Source: Candidatus Pullichristensenella avicola
GTDB taxonomy: Bacteria > Bacillota > Clostridia > Christensenellales > Aristaeellaceae
DNA: 52,648 bases
Assembly (NCBI GenBank): GCA_018711655.1
Contig: DVIA01000025.1
Span: 1 to 52,648 of the forward strand
Direction: 5' to 3'
Position numbers and translations under genes: made by a program. The notes beneath the pieces were generated by a model that did not search any database, had not been told where the DNA came from, and saw nothing but the letters and a program-made list of their open reading frames with translations. Below, piece by piece: positions 8,431 to 16,559 of the stretch; position 1 is the first letter of the stretch, and each line of letters begins with the position of its first letter.

Positions 8431-9708
8431 ATGAGGACATATGGGAGGTTGTTGGGGAAATCCGTCCTGCTGGTGGCGGCGTGCGTGGCCGTGGGCTTCG
8501 CGCTGCTGCTGGCTGTGTTCGCGCTGCCGACGGAGCCGATGGTGGAAAACGCCGTCGCCTCTGCGGATATCTTTGCGAAGGAGGAAGGGTATCCCACGGT
8601 CAACTTCCTGGGCGGAGAGACGATGCTGGACAACTTTACCGATTCGATCATGCTGATCCAGGCCGCCTACCGCGAAGAGGGCGCCTCGCTGATCGACCGG
8701 ACGGTCAACGTCTATCGTCCCTTCGGGCACGGCGTAAGCCCTGTGGAGAACTTTGCCCAATACCTGGAAAACGGCAAGCCGGAGGGCGAAGCGGGCAGCA
8801 ACTACGGCCGCTACTGGCACGGCTATCTGGTCGCGCTCAAGCCGCTGTTGTCGCTGTTTACCTACGGGCAGATCCGCACGATCAACGCATTTTGGGTGGC
8901 GGGGCTGACGCTGGCGGTGGCGTTTTTGATGCGCATGCGCGGCCTGAAGCGCTACATTCTCCCCTTTGTGCTGGCGATGCTTCTGATCGACCCGTTCGCC
9001 ATTTCCATGTCGCTGTTTTACACATCGGTTTACTCCGTGGGCATGCTCGCTGCGATCGTCTTTTTGTGGAAGCGCGACTGGTTGTGCGCGCGCATGGAGC
9101 GCCTGGCGCTTCTGTTCGTGCTGGCAGGTTGCGCGACGAGCTATGTCGATCTGATGACCTATCCGCTGTTTTCCTACGGCATTCCGATCACGCTCTGCCT
9201 GTTGAACGCGCAGGGCGGCTGGAAGGACGGCCTGAAGCTGATTGTGGTAACCGGCATCGCCTGGTGCGTCGGCTACGGCGGCATGTGGGCCGGCAAGTGG
9301 ATTCTCGGCGCGCTGCTCAGCGGCGAGGACCTGGGCGTGCTGGAGACCATACAGTTGCGTTCCTCCACTGCGCTGACAGAGGGCATGAGCATTTCCTATG
9401 CGCGCCTCGTCGCGCGGCTGCTGGTTCGCCTGCGCACGCCCATGTTCGCGCTGGCGGCGGTCTATGTTGTGGCTGCCGGCGTCGGCTTTTTGCGCCGTTC
9501 GCCCGGGGAAAAGCTCGCCGGATTGACCTGGCTGCCCTATGTCGTCGTATGCTTGCTGCCGTTTGCGTGGTTTTTGTGCATGCAGAACCACTCCTTTATC
9601 CACCCCTGGTTTGTGTACCGCGAACTGGCCATCTGCGCGTTTGCGGGCATGTGCATGCTCGCGTGGCTTTCGCGCAAACAGGCCGCCGCGCCGGCGCCGC
9701 GCGCGTAG
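8431..9708 (+). CDS. Polytopic membrane protein of unknown function
   Basis: The 425-residue protein has an N-terminal hydrophobic helix (about 10-32), a soluble extracytoplasmic segment (about 35-140) and roughly eight further helices. The conserved-looking motif SNYGRYWHGYLVALKPLL (about 125-142) precedes the second helix. The late motif NHSFIHPWFVYRELAI (about 388-403) is near the C-terminus. The arrangement of a large external loop after helix 1, with an H-rich motif before the last helix, recalls polytopic GT-C glycosyltransferase-like proteins, but I cannot identify catalytic acids, so this is only a suggestion. The ATG at 8431 has AAGGAGGT at ideal spacing. An in-frame ATG at 8368 lacks one. 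It is convergent with the YibE/F gene and shares a terminator with it. Confidence 0.8.
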   Translation: MRTYGRLLGKSVLLVAACVAVGFALLLAVFALPTEPMVENAVASADIFAKEEGYPTVNFLGGETMLDNFTDSIMLIQAAYREEGASLIDRTVNVYRPFGHGVSPVENFAQYLENGKPEGEAGSNYGRYWHGYLVALKPLLSLFTYGQIRTINAFWVAGLTLAVAFLMRMRGLKRYILPFVLAMLLIDPFAISMSLFYTSVYSVGMLAAIVFLWKRDWLCARMERLALLFVLAGCATSYVDLMTYPLFSYGIPITLCLLNAQGGWKDGLKLIVVTGIAWCVGYGGMWAGKWILGALLSGEDLGVLETIQLRSSTALTEGMSISYARLVARLLVRLRTPMFALAAVYVVAAGVGFLRRSPGEKLAGLTWLPYVVVCLLPFAWFLCMQNHSFIHPWFVYRELAICAFAGMCMLAWLSRKQAAAPAPRA

Positions 9709-9724
9709 GCCGGTTTTTCTGACA

Positions 9725-9757
9725 AAAGCCGCTTTCGACGCGTTCGAAAGCGGCTTT
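9725..9757. terminator. Bidirectional terminator between convergent genes
   Basis: A perfect 14-bp stem (AAAGCCGCTTTCGA / TCGAAAGCGGCTTT, 5-nt loop) lies between the plus-strand membrane-protein gene and the minus-strand YibE/F gene. On the minus strand it is followed by TTTTGTC. On the plus strand the A/T stem ends supply a short U tract. Confidence 0.85.
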
Positions 9758-9786
9758 GTATATGGCGCGGCGGATCGCGCGCGATT

Positions 9787-10962
9787 TCAGGCGCGCGGCA
9801 GGGCTTCGCGTTGCGGCGCGGCTGCCTGTTCGGCCGGCGCCCCGGCGCGGCGCGTGTAGAGCACGGAGGCGGCCAGCGCCGTCAGGGGCGCGGCGGCCAC
9901 CAGGCCGAAGCTGCCCACCAGCGTGTTCATCAGCTGGCTGGCGACGTATTTGAGGTTGAGCACGTCCATCACCGGCGTGCCCTGCCCGGCAAAGTACATC
10001 AGCATGGACAGGTAGTTGCCCGAATAGGCCAGCATCAGCGTGGTGGTCTGTGTGCCCAGCACGCCGCGGCCGATGGAAACGCCGCTTTTGAGCAGCGCGC
10101 CGCGACCGATGTCCGGGCGATGGTAGACGATCTCCTCACAGGAAATGGACACGTCCATGCTCAGGTCCATCAGCGCGCCGGCGTTGGCGATGAACACCAT
10201 GCCGATATACAGGGCCTTGGGGTCGATGGTCATGGCCGACTGGGACAAAAGCGGCACGATATAGGGCGTATCGCCGCCGTCGAGGTTGAGAACGTCGGTA
10301 AACACATAGGCCAGAAGGCAGGTCAGAAGCGTGCCCAGCACCGATCCGGTCATGGCCACCAGGCATTTTTTCGTCCAGCCCGCGACCAGCAGGTCGATGA
10401 CGACGGTGAGGATCAGCACCGTGACAAACGAAGCGAGGATGGGGTCCACGCCGCGCAAAAGCAGGGGGATGAGCAATTTCCAGATCATCACCACGCTGGA
10501 GATCAGCGAGACCAGCGCCCCGCAGCCCACCGCGCCGCCCACCGCAATGAGCGCCAGGGCCAGGGCGGCGAAGATCCAGCCCTCCGCGCCGAGGCGGTAG
10601 TGGTCGATCAGCGTGACGGTCAGGCCGTTTGCGCCCATCTGCACCATGGCGTGGGCGGTGTCGCCTGTCTCAAAGAGCTTGTCTTTGTCCAGGGCGGAGT
10701 TCTGATAGTTGTGGGCAACGGCGGTCTGGCCGGCGTATTCGCCGGTGAGCACGGTCACCTCGCAGTTCTGCGAGCCGGAGTAGACGATGCCCAGCGGGTA
10801 GAGTTGGGTGTTGTCCACGCTGTCGATGCGCACCTTCTCGCGGGGAATGGCCGAGGAGGGGTTGGTGAAGGCGTCGGGGAGGAGGCACAGCGCCCCGCAG
10901 ACCACGAGCATTGCCAGGGAGAAGATCAGGTTCGACTTCGACTTTCTGCCAAGCTTTTTCAT
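9787..10962 (-). CDS. YibE/F family membrane protein
   Basis: The 391-residue protein matches the YibE/F-like family of Bacillota membrane proteins, whose role is unknown. It has a basic N-terminus, a first helix (about 11-29), an extracytoplasmic beta-rich domain (about 40-120, with VTVLTGEYAGQTAVAHNYQN) and seven or so helices, including VSLISSVVMIWKLLIPLLLRG and the conserved ANAGALMDLSMDVSISCEEI segment (about 272-291). The C-terminus is Ala/Pro-rich and ends abruptly after the last helix. The ATG at 10962 is preceded by CGGAGGT. A frame extends 63 codons upstream without a ribosome site. It lies after the alkaline phosphatase gene, separated by two hairpins. Confidence 0.88.
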   Translation of the reverse strand: MKKLGRKSKSNLIFSLAMLVVCGALCLLPDAFTNPSSAIPREKVRIDSVDNTQLYPLGIVYSGSQNCEVTVLTGEYAGQTAVAHNYQNSALDKDKLFETGDTAHAMVQMGANGLTVTLIDHYRLGAEGWIFAALALALIAVGGAVGCGALVSLISSVVMIWKLLIPLLLRGVDPILASFVTVLILTVVIDLLVAGWTKKCLVAMTGSVLGTLLTCLLAYVFTDVLNLDGGDTPYIVPLLSQSAMTIDPKALYIGMVFIANAGALMDLSMDVSISCEEIVYHRPDIGRGALLKSGVSIGRGVLGTQTTTLMLAYSGNYLSMLMYFAGQGTPVMDVLNLKYVASQLMNTLVGSFGLVAAAPLTALAASVLYTRRAGAPAEQAAAPQREALPRA

Positions 10963-10981
10963 ATGGACCTCCGTTGCATGT

Positions 10982-11000
10982 AAAACGCCGCTGAGCGGCG
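10982..11000 (-). terminator. Hairpin with U-run before the YibE/F gene
   Basis: On the minus strand, CGCCGC-TCA-GCGGCG is followed directly by TTTTA. It lies 20 bp upstream of the YibE/F start and downstream of the alkaline phosphatase, so it probably separates the two transcripts or attenuates read-through. Confidence 0.5.
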
Positions 11001-11118
11001 GGGATTTGGGAATGCGCGCGCGATGCCTGCGGTTTTTTTGGAGAAAAAGGGCGCTTTCTCCATTTGCGGCCATTTTGGCCTGCCGCGAGGCGCCTGTATT
11101 CGCCTCCGCGCATGGAAA

Positions 11119-11144
11119 GCGGGCTGCCCGCTGGGGCAGCCCGC
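11119..11144 (-). terminator. Terminator-like hairpin after the alkaline phosphatase gene
   Basis: A 10-bp GC stem (GCGGGCTGCC / GGCAGCCCGC) begins 20 bp past the phosphatase stop, followed on the minus strand only by TTTCC. The U-run is short, so efficiency is uncertain. Confidence 0.5.
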
Positions 11145-11163
11145 GAACCATGGTTACAACATC

Positions 11164-12645
11164 TTACGCATCCGCCTGAAGGCCCATGGCCGTCATGGTC
11201 TTGGTGAAGATGTCGGTATTGTCGTAGAGGCCGGCGAAGTTCTCGGCGCCCACGCCCGTGGCGTACACGGGAATTTGCAGGCCGGTGTGCGCGTAGGAGG
11301 TGAAGGACAGGCCCGCCTTGTTGTTGATGATGTGGCAGACCGCCATGGACAGGGGTTCATAGCCGCCGTAGAGCAGGGCTTCCTCGTCGCCCAGCACGCG
11401 CTCCTCCGCGGGCAGCATGCTCAGTTCGTAAGCGGCCTGGAGGCTTTCCAGTTCGGCTTGAGTCAGGCTCAGGTCCTGGCCCTCTTCGGTGGTCAGGCCG
11501 TAGTAGGTCTCGATCTCGGCAAGGGCCTCTTCGAAGGTGGCGCCATTGTCGCGCATCCGGGTGATGACTTCGTCGAACTGCGTGAAGGAGATGGTCTGGT
11601 TCGCGAGGTAGTCGAAGTGGGTGTCGTAGGCGGTGGTGGCAAAGCCGATGGTCATGCCGCCCGTCTCATGGTCGGCGGTGACGATGATCAGGGTCTCGTC
11701 GGGATGCTCGGCGGCGAAGTCGATGGCGACCTGCACGGCGTCGGAGAGGGCGATGGTGTCCATGATGCTGGTCTTGGCGTCGTTGGCGTGGCAACTCCAG
11801 TCGATCTTGCCGCCCTCGGTCATGAGGAAGAAGCCCTCTTCGTCGTTGTCCAGCACGTTGATGCCGGCCTGAACCATGTCGGCAAGGGAGATGCTCTCCT
11901 GGCCTTCCCCGGCGAGGCGGACGCGGTCGATTTCATACATCATGGAGGAGGAATCCGCGATGTCGGGGGTGATGGCCAGCGTGCGGCCGCTCTCGCTGTT
12001 GAGGGCGGCGATGTCCTCGGCGGTGTTGACGATGGTGAAGCCGTTTTCCTCGGCCAGCGTCAGCAGGTTGTCCTGCGCGCCGTCCTCGCCGTCGGGCTGG
12101 AGGAAGCTGCCGCCGCCCAGGAAGTCCAGCGTCGCGCCGGTCACGCCCTGCAGGGCGATGTCGTAGTACTCGTTGCGGCTTTCGGACTTGGCGTAGTAGG
12201 CCGCGGGGGTGGCGTGGTCGAGGGACACGCTGGAGATGACGCCGACCTTCTTGCCGGCCTCCTTGGCGTATTCGGTGATGAGCTTGAAGGGCTCGGTCAG
12301 GTCGATGTTATAGTTGATAACGCCGGAGAGCGTCTTTTCGCCGGAGGCCATGGAGGTGGCGGTGGAAGCGGAGTCCGGGCAGAAGGAGGACGCGTCGTAG
12401 GTGGTCATCAGACCGACGTTTTCAAAACCGGTGAAGGAAAGCGCCGCGGGGACGGGCAGCTCGGAATCGGGATTCTCCAGCGCGCCCAGGTAGTACTGGG
12501 TGGCGGTCACCTGGGGGTTGCCCATGCCGTCGCCGATGAACATGAACACATACTTCGGCGTCGCCGGGGCGGCTTCTTCAGCCATCGCGGGCACGGCGCA
12601 CACCAGCAGCGTCAGCGCCAGAAGGGCAGCAAACAGTCTCTTCAT
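11164..12645 (-). CDS. Secreted alkaline phosphatase
   Basis: This is a 493-residue metal-dependent phosphomonoesterase of the PhoA superfamily. The N-terminus is a typical Sec signal peptide (MKRLFAALLALTLLVCAVPA, cut near AMA-EE), so it acts outside the cell or at the wall. Seen are the metal ligand region FMFIGDGMGN (about 34-43), the catalytic serine motif PDSASTAT (about 90-97, Ser92), DHATPAAYYAKS and the late metal site ADHETGGM. An inserted Glu-rich segment precedes the C-terminal HTGLQIPVYATG. The ATG at 12645, with AGAGGTG upstream, starts the signal peptide. Fifteen extra in-frame codons upstream would spoil it. No consensus promoter is clear; TATCCT with an upstream TG at about 12690 is only a candidate. 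Confidence 0.93.
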   Translation of the reverse strand: MKRLFAALLALTLLVCAVPAMAEEAAPATPKYVFMFIGDGMGNPQVTATQYYLGALENPDSELPVPAALSFTGFENVGLMTTYDASSFCPDSASTATSMASGEKTLSGVINYNIDLTEPFKLITEYAKEAGKKVGVISSVSLDHATPAAYYAKSESRNEYYDIALQGVTGATLDFLGGGSFLQPDGEDGAQDNLLTLAEENGFTIVNTAEDIAALNSESGRTLAITPDIADSSSMMYEIDRVRLAGEGQESISLADMVQAGINVLDNDEEGFFLMTEGGKIDWSCHANDAKTSIMDTIALSDAVQVAIDFAAEHPDETLIIVTADHETGGMTIGFATTAYDTHFDYLANQTISFTQFDEVITRMRDNGATFEEALAEIETYYGLTTEEGQDLSLTQAELESLQAAYELSMLPAEERVLGDEEALLYGGYEPLSMAVCHIINNKAGLSFTSYAHTGLQIPVYATGVGAENFAGLYDNTDIFTKTMTAMGLQADA

Positions 12646-12994
12646 TTTGTACACCTCTTCTTTCATTTGGGTCCGCAAAGAGGATAGCAAAAGACCGTAA
12701 GCGGTGCATCTGGAAGTTTTCTAGGGCGGGTAAAAGTTTCGGTTCGATAATTTTGAAAGTGTATGGGTTTTGTGAAGGGGATGGGCGGCGCGCGACGCGC
12801 CCCGGTGGGAAGGGGATGGGCGGCGAGGCGCGTTTTTGCACGGGAAAGCGGGGCGGATCGCGGTTTGGGTTGCGGGAGCGGCGCTGTTTTCAGGATGCGG
12901 AAGCGCGTCGCGAAGCGTTTCGCGCAGTGGGCGGCGCGGGGCCGAGGCCGTCTGGATCGTTTGAGAGCGGGAGGGGCGCTTCCGGGAAACGGAC

Positions 12995-13016
12995 AAAAAG
13001 CGCCCCGCGCGGGGCG
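12995..13016 (-). terminator. Terminator-like hairpin, distal repeat copy
   Basis: On the minus strand, CGCCCC-GCGC-GGGGCG is followed by CTTTTTG, a compact intrinsic-terminator shape. It is about 310 bp past deoD and is a duplicate of the hairpin at 13178-13199. Confidence 0.5.
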
Positions 13017-13177
13017 GCGAATGGCCGGGCGCGCGGGGGTATAGAAACTGCGGCCAGACGGGGGCACGCATTTGGATATTTCCGGGGGATTTTCTGGCAG
13101 CGGATGTTTGAAGGGCGACGCTGCCTTGCCCTGCGGGCAAGGGACGCTGCGTGCGTCGCGCCCGGCGGGGAACGGAC

Positions 13178-13199
13178 AAAAAGCGCCCCGCGCGGGGCG
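13178..13199 (-). terminator. Terminator after deoD, proximal repeat copy
   Basis: The same hairpin plus TTTTT lies about 125 bp past the deoD stop on the minus strand and is the likelier working terminator of deoD. Confidence 0.55.
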
Positions 13200-13273
13200 G
13201 CGAACGGCCGGGCGCGCGGGGCGGGGAGGGCACTGGGCTTCGCCCAGACCCATTCCGGGCCAGCCCGGACCCG

Positions 13274-13296
13274 CTTAAGAACCTGAGGTTCTTAAG
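13274..13296. repeat. Perfect AT-rich inverted repeat beside deoD
   Basis: CTTAAGAACC-TGA-GGTTCTTAAG is a perfect 10-bp inverted repeat 26 bp beyond the deoD stop. It has no U-run on either strand. Its AT content stands out against very GC-rich flanks, so a protein-binding or mobile palindromic element is as likely as a terminator stem. Confidence 0.7.
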
Positions 13297-13322
13297 AATC
13301 TCCCAGTGGGCGTGGCGGAGGT

Positions 13323-14039
13323 TTAGGCGATGGTGAGGGCGATCTCCATCATCTTGGTAAAGGTATTCTGGCGGTCCTCCGCGCTCAGGGCCTCGCCGGT
13401 TACCAGGCTGTCCGAAATCGTCAGAAGCGCCAGCGCATTCTTGCCGGCCGCGGCGGCGTTGAGGTAGAGCGCGGCCGCCTCCATTTCCACGCACAGAACG
13501 CCCAGCTTGGCAAGAATCGACGAAGCCGTCTTGTCGCAACCCTGCTCGTAGAAGCAGTCCGAGGAAAAGACGGGGCCGGGCACGATGGGCTGACCCAGCG
13601 CCTTGCCCGCTTCCACGGCCTTGGCCAGCAGTTCGTAACTGCACGAGGGGGCCAGGTGCCCGTTGAAGCCGAACGACGCGCCGTAGTTGGAGTTGGTGTA
13701 GGCGCTCATGCCGGCGACGATGTCGCGCAGGTGGAGCTTATCGGTCATCGCCCCGGCCGAGCCGATGCGAATGATGTTTTCCACACCGTAGAAGTTGAAC
13801 AGTTCATAGGAGTAGATGCCCATGGACGGCATGCCCATGCCCGAGGCCATGACGCTGACGCGCTTGCCCTGCCAGGTGCCGGTGTAGCCGTGTACGCCGC
13901 GCACGTTGTTGACCAGTTTGGCGTCGGTGAGATAGGTATCGGCGATAAATTTGGCGCGCAGCGGGTCGCCGGGCATCAGCACGGTGCGTGCAAAGTCGCC
14001 GGGGTTGCAGCCGATGTGCGGGGTGGGGGTGTTGGCCAT
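13323..14039 (-). CDS. deoD: Purine-nucleoside phosphorylase, DeoD type
   Basis: The enzyme splits purine (deoxy)ribonucleosides with phosphate to give the base and (deoxy)ribose-1-phosphate, a step of nucleoside salvage. The protein has 238 residues, the usual hexameric high-molecular-weight-type length. Signature parts are TPHIGCNPGDFARTVLMPGDP (about 5-25), the phosphate site with IIRIGSAGAM (about 89-98), SSDCFYEQ and VEMEAAALYL (about 182-191). The Asp of SDSL (about 208) acts on the purine N7. The ATG at 14039 has AAGGAGG. It is monocistronic between two repeat-filled intergenic regions. It complements xpt at 3.4 kb in purine salvage but is not linked to it. Confidence 0.96.
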   Translation of the reverse strand: MANTPTPHIGCNPGDFARTVLMPGDPLRAKFIADTYLTDAKLVNNVRGVHGYTGTWQGKRVSVMASGMGMPSMGIYSYELFNFYGVENIIRIGSAGAMTDKLHLRDIVAGMSAYTNSNYGASFGFNGHLAPSCSYELLAKAVEAGKALGQPIVPGPVFSSDCFYEQGCDKTASSILAKLGVLCVEMEAAALYLNAAAAGKNALALLTISDSLVTGEALSAEDRQNTFTKMMEIALTIA

Positions 14040-14438
14040 GATAGTATCCTCCTTATCCTCTTTGGAGGGTGCGCCCTCCGGTTCGTTTCGGTCCTTGCGC
14101 GTTGGTCACGCGGCGCTTTCGAGCCGCGCAGACCCGGGAAACGGCGCTTCCGTCCAGCCGCGCGCCGCGGCGGGCAGGCTTGCCTTTGTTGAAGGGTCCG
14201 CTGGCCTTTGGCGGCCTCATGCGCCGCGGCGAAAAGCGCGTCGTGCTGCGCCGCCGACAGGTTTGGCGAAGGCGTCCGGGTTTGTCGCCATGCGGGCTGC
14301 GGCGTTCAAGGCTATGAATGGTCATGCGCTTCGCCATGTGCTCGCGCAGGCGCAGCGGCGATTCCGGCACGCACATGGCGGTGTGGATGGCGAACGCTGC
14401 GCGCAGGGGATTGCCAGCCTAGCGCCCAGGCGATTGCC
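14040..14438. other. Upstream region of deoD, no gene recognised
   Basis: About 400 bp of GC-rich sequence precede the 81-bp repeat. A small hairpin GGAGGG-TGCG-CCCTCC (14064-14079) lies in the deoD leader. No consensus promoter is visible, and the open frames have no ribosome site or recognisable family. Confidence 0.6.
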
Positions 14439-14853
14439 GCCGCCGGCGCGGTTTCGATCGTCCTCGCGCCGTGCGCGCCCAGGCGTTGGGCTTTTGCGAG
14501 CATGCCGAAAGGCTGTCCCGCCGCCGGCGCGGTTTCGATCGCCTTCGCGCCGTGCGCGCCCAGGCGTTGGGCTTTTGCGAGCATGCCGAAAGGCCATCCC
14601 GCCGCCGGCGCGGTTTCGGTCGCCTTCGCGCTGTGCGCGCCCAGGCGTTGGACTTTCGTGCGCGCGTTGAAAGGCTGTCCCGCCGCCGGCGCGGTTTCGG
14701 TCGCCTTCGCGCCGTGCGCGCCCAGGCGTTGGGCTTTTGCGAGCATGCCGAAAGGCTGTCCTGCCGCCGGCGCGGTTTCGATCGTCCTCGCGCCGTACGC
14801 GCCCAGGCGTTGGGCTTTTGCGAGCATGCCGAAAGGCCATCCCGCCGCCGGCG
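14439..14853. repeat. Five exact-length 81-bp tandem repeats plus a partial sixth
   Basis: The unit begins GCCGCCGGCGCGGTTTCG, and starts fall at 14439, 14520, 14601, 14682, 14763 and 14844, always 81 bp apart. Copies differ at a few bases. The copy at 14601 is the most divergent, with GACTTTCGTGCGCGCGTTG in place of the usual GGCTTTTGCGAGCATGCCG. Since 81 is a multiple of three and the unit lacks stops, several frames on both strands stay open as 27-residue repeats. None has a ribosome site and none is favoured, so coding is doubtful. It lies between the gpmI terminator and deoD. Confidence 0.9.
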
Positions 14854-14904
14854 TGAAGGCGGCGTGGCAAGGCCGACAGCGCCCCGCGCAGGGGCGGCAT
14901 TCAG

Positions 14905-14951
14905 CGCGAAAACAAAGGAGACCGCGCCCATTCGTGCCGGGCGCGGTCTCC
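14905..14951 (-). terminator. Strong terminator of the pgk-tpiA-gpmI operon
   Basis: A perfect 13-bp stem (GGAGACCGCGCCC / GGGCGCGGTCTCC, 9-nt loop) is followed on the minus strand by TTTGTTTTC. It starts about 50 bp after the gpmI stop. Confidence 0.88.
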
Positions 14952-15002
14952 GGTCGCTCATACGCGGCAGCGCTGGCCGCCGGCACTGCCGGCACTGCCG
15001 GC

Positions 15003-16559
15003 TTAGCCGATGATGAGGCTCTCGCCCGTCATTTCCTTGGGCTGGGGCAGCTTCATCAGCGTCAGCATCGTCGGGCAGAGGTCGCAGAGGCGGCCGCCCT
15101 GGCGCAGTTCATACTTGGGATGCTCCGGGTCTACCACGATTACCGGCACCGGGTTGGTGGTGTGGGCGGTGAAGGGGCCGCCGTGTACGGGATCGAGCAT
15201 CTGGTCGGCATTGCCATGGTCGGCGGTGATGATGCACTTGCCGCCGTGCTTGAGGATCTCGCTTACCACGCGGCCGGTGCATTCGTCCACGGTCCTGACG
15301 GCCTTGATGGCCGCTTCCATGACGCCCGTATGGCCCACCATGTCGCAGTTGGCGAAGTTGAGGATGATGACGTCGTACTTCTCCTCGTCGATGCACTTGA
15401 CGACCGCGTCGGTCACTTCATAGGCGCTCATCTCGGGCTTCAGGTCGAACGTCGGCACTTCCTCGGAGGGCGGGGAGGGGATGAGAATGCGGTCCTCGCC
15501 GGGGAATACGCGCTCCTCGCCGCCGTTGAAGAAGAACGTCACATGGGCGTACTTCTGCGTTTCGGCAATGCGCAGTTGCGTCTTGCCCATTTTGGACAGG
15601 TATTCGCCCATCGTCATGTGCAAAGACTCCGGCGGATAGGCGAGCAGCACGTTGGGCATGGTCGCGTCGTACTGCGTCATGCACACATACTTAAGCGGGA
15701 AGAAGCCGTTTTTGCGCGCAAAGCCCTTGAAGTCGGGGTCTACGAAGGCGCGGGTGATCTCGCGGGCGCGGTCGGGGCGGAAGTTGAAAAACACCACCGA
15801 GTCGTTGGCCCTGACCATGCCGCCTTTGTCGATGACGGTGGGCAAAACGAACTCGTCGGTCAGATGCTTGCCGGTCTCGTCCACCACCTGGTAGGAATCC
15901 CGGATGGCCTGCACGGGATCGGAGGCCTGCTGGCCCTCGCCGAACACCATGGCGTTGTAGGCCATTTCCACGCGTTCCCAGGCGTTGTCGCGGTCCATGG
16001 CGTAGAGGCGGCCCATGACGGTGGCCACCTTGCCCACGCCCAGTTCTTTCATTTTATCTACCAGTTCCTGCACATACTCCCAGCCGGAGTCCGGCGGCAC
16101 GTCGCGGCCGTCGAGCAGGCAGTGGACATAGACTTTGGCAAGCCCATGGCGCTTGGCCATCTCCAAAAGCCCGTAAAGGTGCTTGGTGTGCGAATGCACG
16201 CCGCCGGGGGAGACAAGGCCGATCAGGTGCAGGGCCGAATCGTTCGTTTTGCAGTTTTCCATCGCGGCAAGCAGCGCCTTGTTTTCAAAGAACACGCCGT
16301 CCTCGATGTCCTTGGTGATTTTCACCAGCATCTGGTAGACCACGCGGCCGGCGCCGATGTTGGTGTGGCCCACTTCGCTGTTGCCCATCTGCCCGTCCGG
16401 CAGGCCCACGTCCAGGCCGGAGGCGCCGATGGCGGTGGAGCAGTACTCCGCCTTGAGGCGGTCGATGTTGGGCGTGCCCGCGGCAAGGATGGCGTTGGAC
16501 TTGGGATCGTTTCCGCCGATGCCGAAGCCGTCCAGAATCAGAAGCGCGGTGACAGCCAT
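15003..16559 (-). CDS. gpmI: 2,3-bisphosphoglycerate-independent phosphoglycerate mutase
   Basis: The enzyme interconverts 3- and 2-phosphoglycerate in glycolysis, with two Mn ions and a phosphoserine intermediate. The 518-residue length is normal. Visible are LLILDGFG (metal Asp10), the catalytic serine in DGQMGNSEVGHTNIGAGR (Ser61), HLIGLVSPGGVHSH (about 112-125), LDGRDVPP and the C-terminal metal sites NCDMVGHTG and CIITADHGNADQM. Its ATG at 16559 overlaps the tpiA stop (ATGA-type junction), so the two are translationally coupled. A strong terminator follows at 14905-14951, making it the last gene of the operon. Confidence 0.97.
   Translation of the reverse strand: MAVTALLILDGFGIGGNDPKSNAILAAGTPNIDRLKAEYCSTAIGASGLDVGLPDGQMGNSEVGHTNIGAGRVVYQMLVKITKDIEDGVFFENKALLAAMENCKTNDSALHLIGLVSPGGVHSHTKHLYGLLEMAKRHGLAKVYVHCLLDGRDVPPDSGWEYVQELVDKMKELGVGKVATVMGRLYAMDRDNAWERVEMAYNAMVFGEGQQASDPVQAIRDSYQVVDETGKHLTDEFVLPTVIDKGGMVRANDSVVFFNFRPDRAREITRAFVDPDFKGFARKNGFFPLKYVCMTQYDATMPNVLLAYPPESLHMTMGEYLSKMGKTQLRIAETQKYAHVTFFFNGGEERVFPGEDRILIPSPPSEEVPTFDLKPEMSAYEVTDAVVKCIDEEKYDVIILNFANCDMVGHTGVMEAAIKAVRTVDECTGRVVSEILKHGGKCIITADHGNADQMLDPVHGGPFTAHTTNPVPVIVVDPEHPKYELRQGGRLCDLCPTMLTLMKLPQPKEMTGESLIIG

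Larger units (their letters stand above)
12988..13221. repeat. Two direct 51-bp copies, 183 bp apart
   Basis: Copies at 12988-13038 and 13171-13221 differ at one base (T versus C in the GAATGG/GAACGG part). Each has AACGGACAAAAAG, the 16-bp palindrome CGCCCCGCGCGGGGCG, then GGCCGGGCGCGCGGGG. The flanks are not repeated. Confidence 0.85.
12646..13322. other. 677-bp intergenic region, repeats and hairpins, no gene
   Basis: This stretch between the deoD stop and the phosphatase start has no credible gene. Frames on both strands are low-complexity Arg/Ala/Pro text without ribosome sites. It holds two 51-bp repeat copies with terminator-like hairpins (12988-13038, 13171-13221) and an AT-rich palindrome beside deoD. 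The upstream region of the phosphatase gene lies within 12646-12780. Confidence 0.7.

Noticed and set aside
6649..9603. Open frame of nearly 1000 codons on the minus strand, with a similar plus-strand frame 6651-9722
   Set aside because: Both are antiphase shadows of fhs and the following membrane-protein gene. They are His/Arg/Gly-rich, have no ribosome site and no family resemblance. GC-rich codon bias removes stops in these frames.
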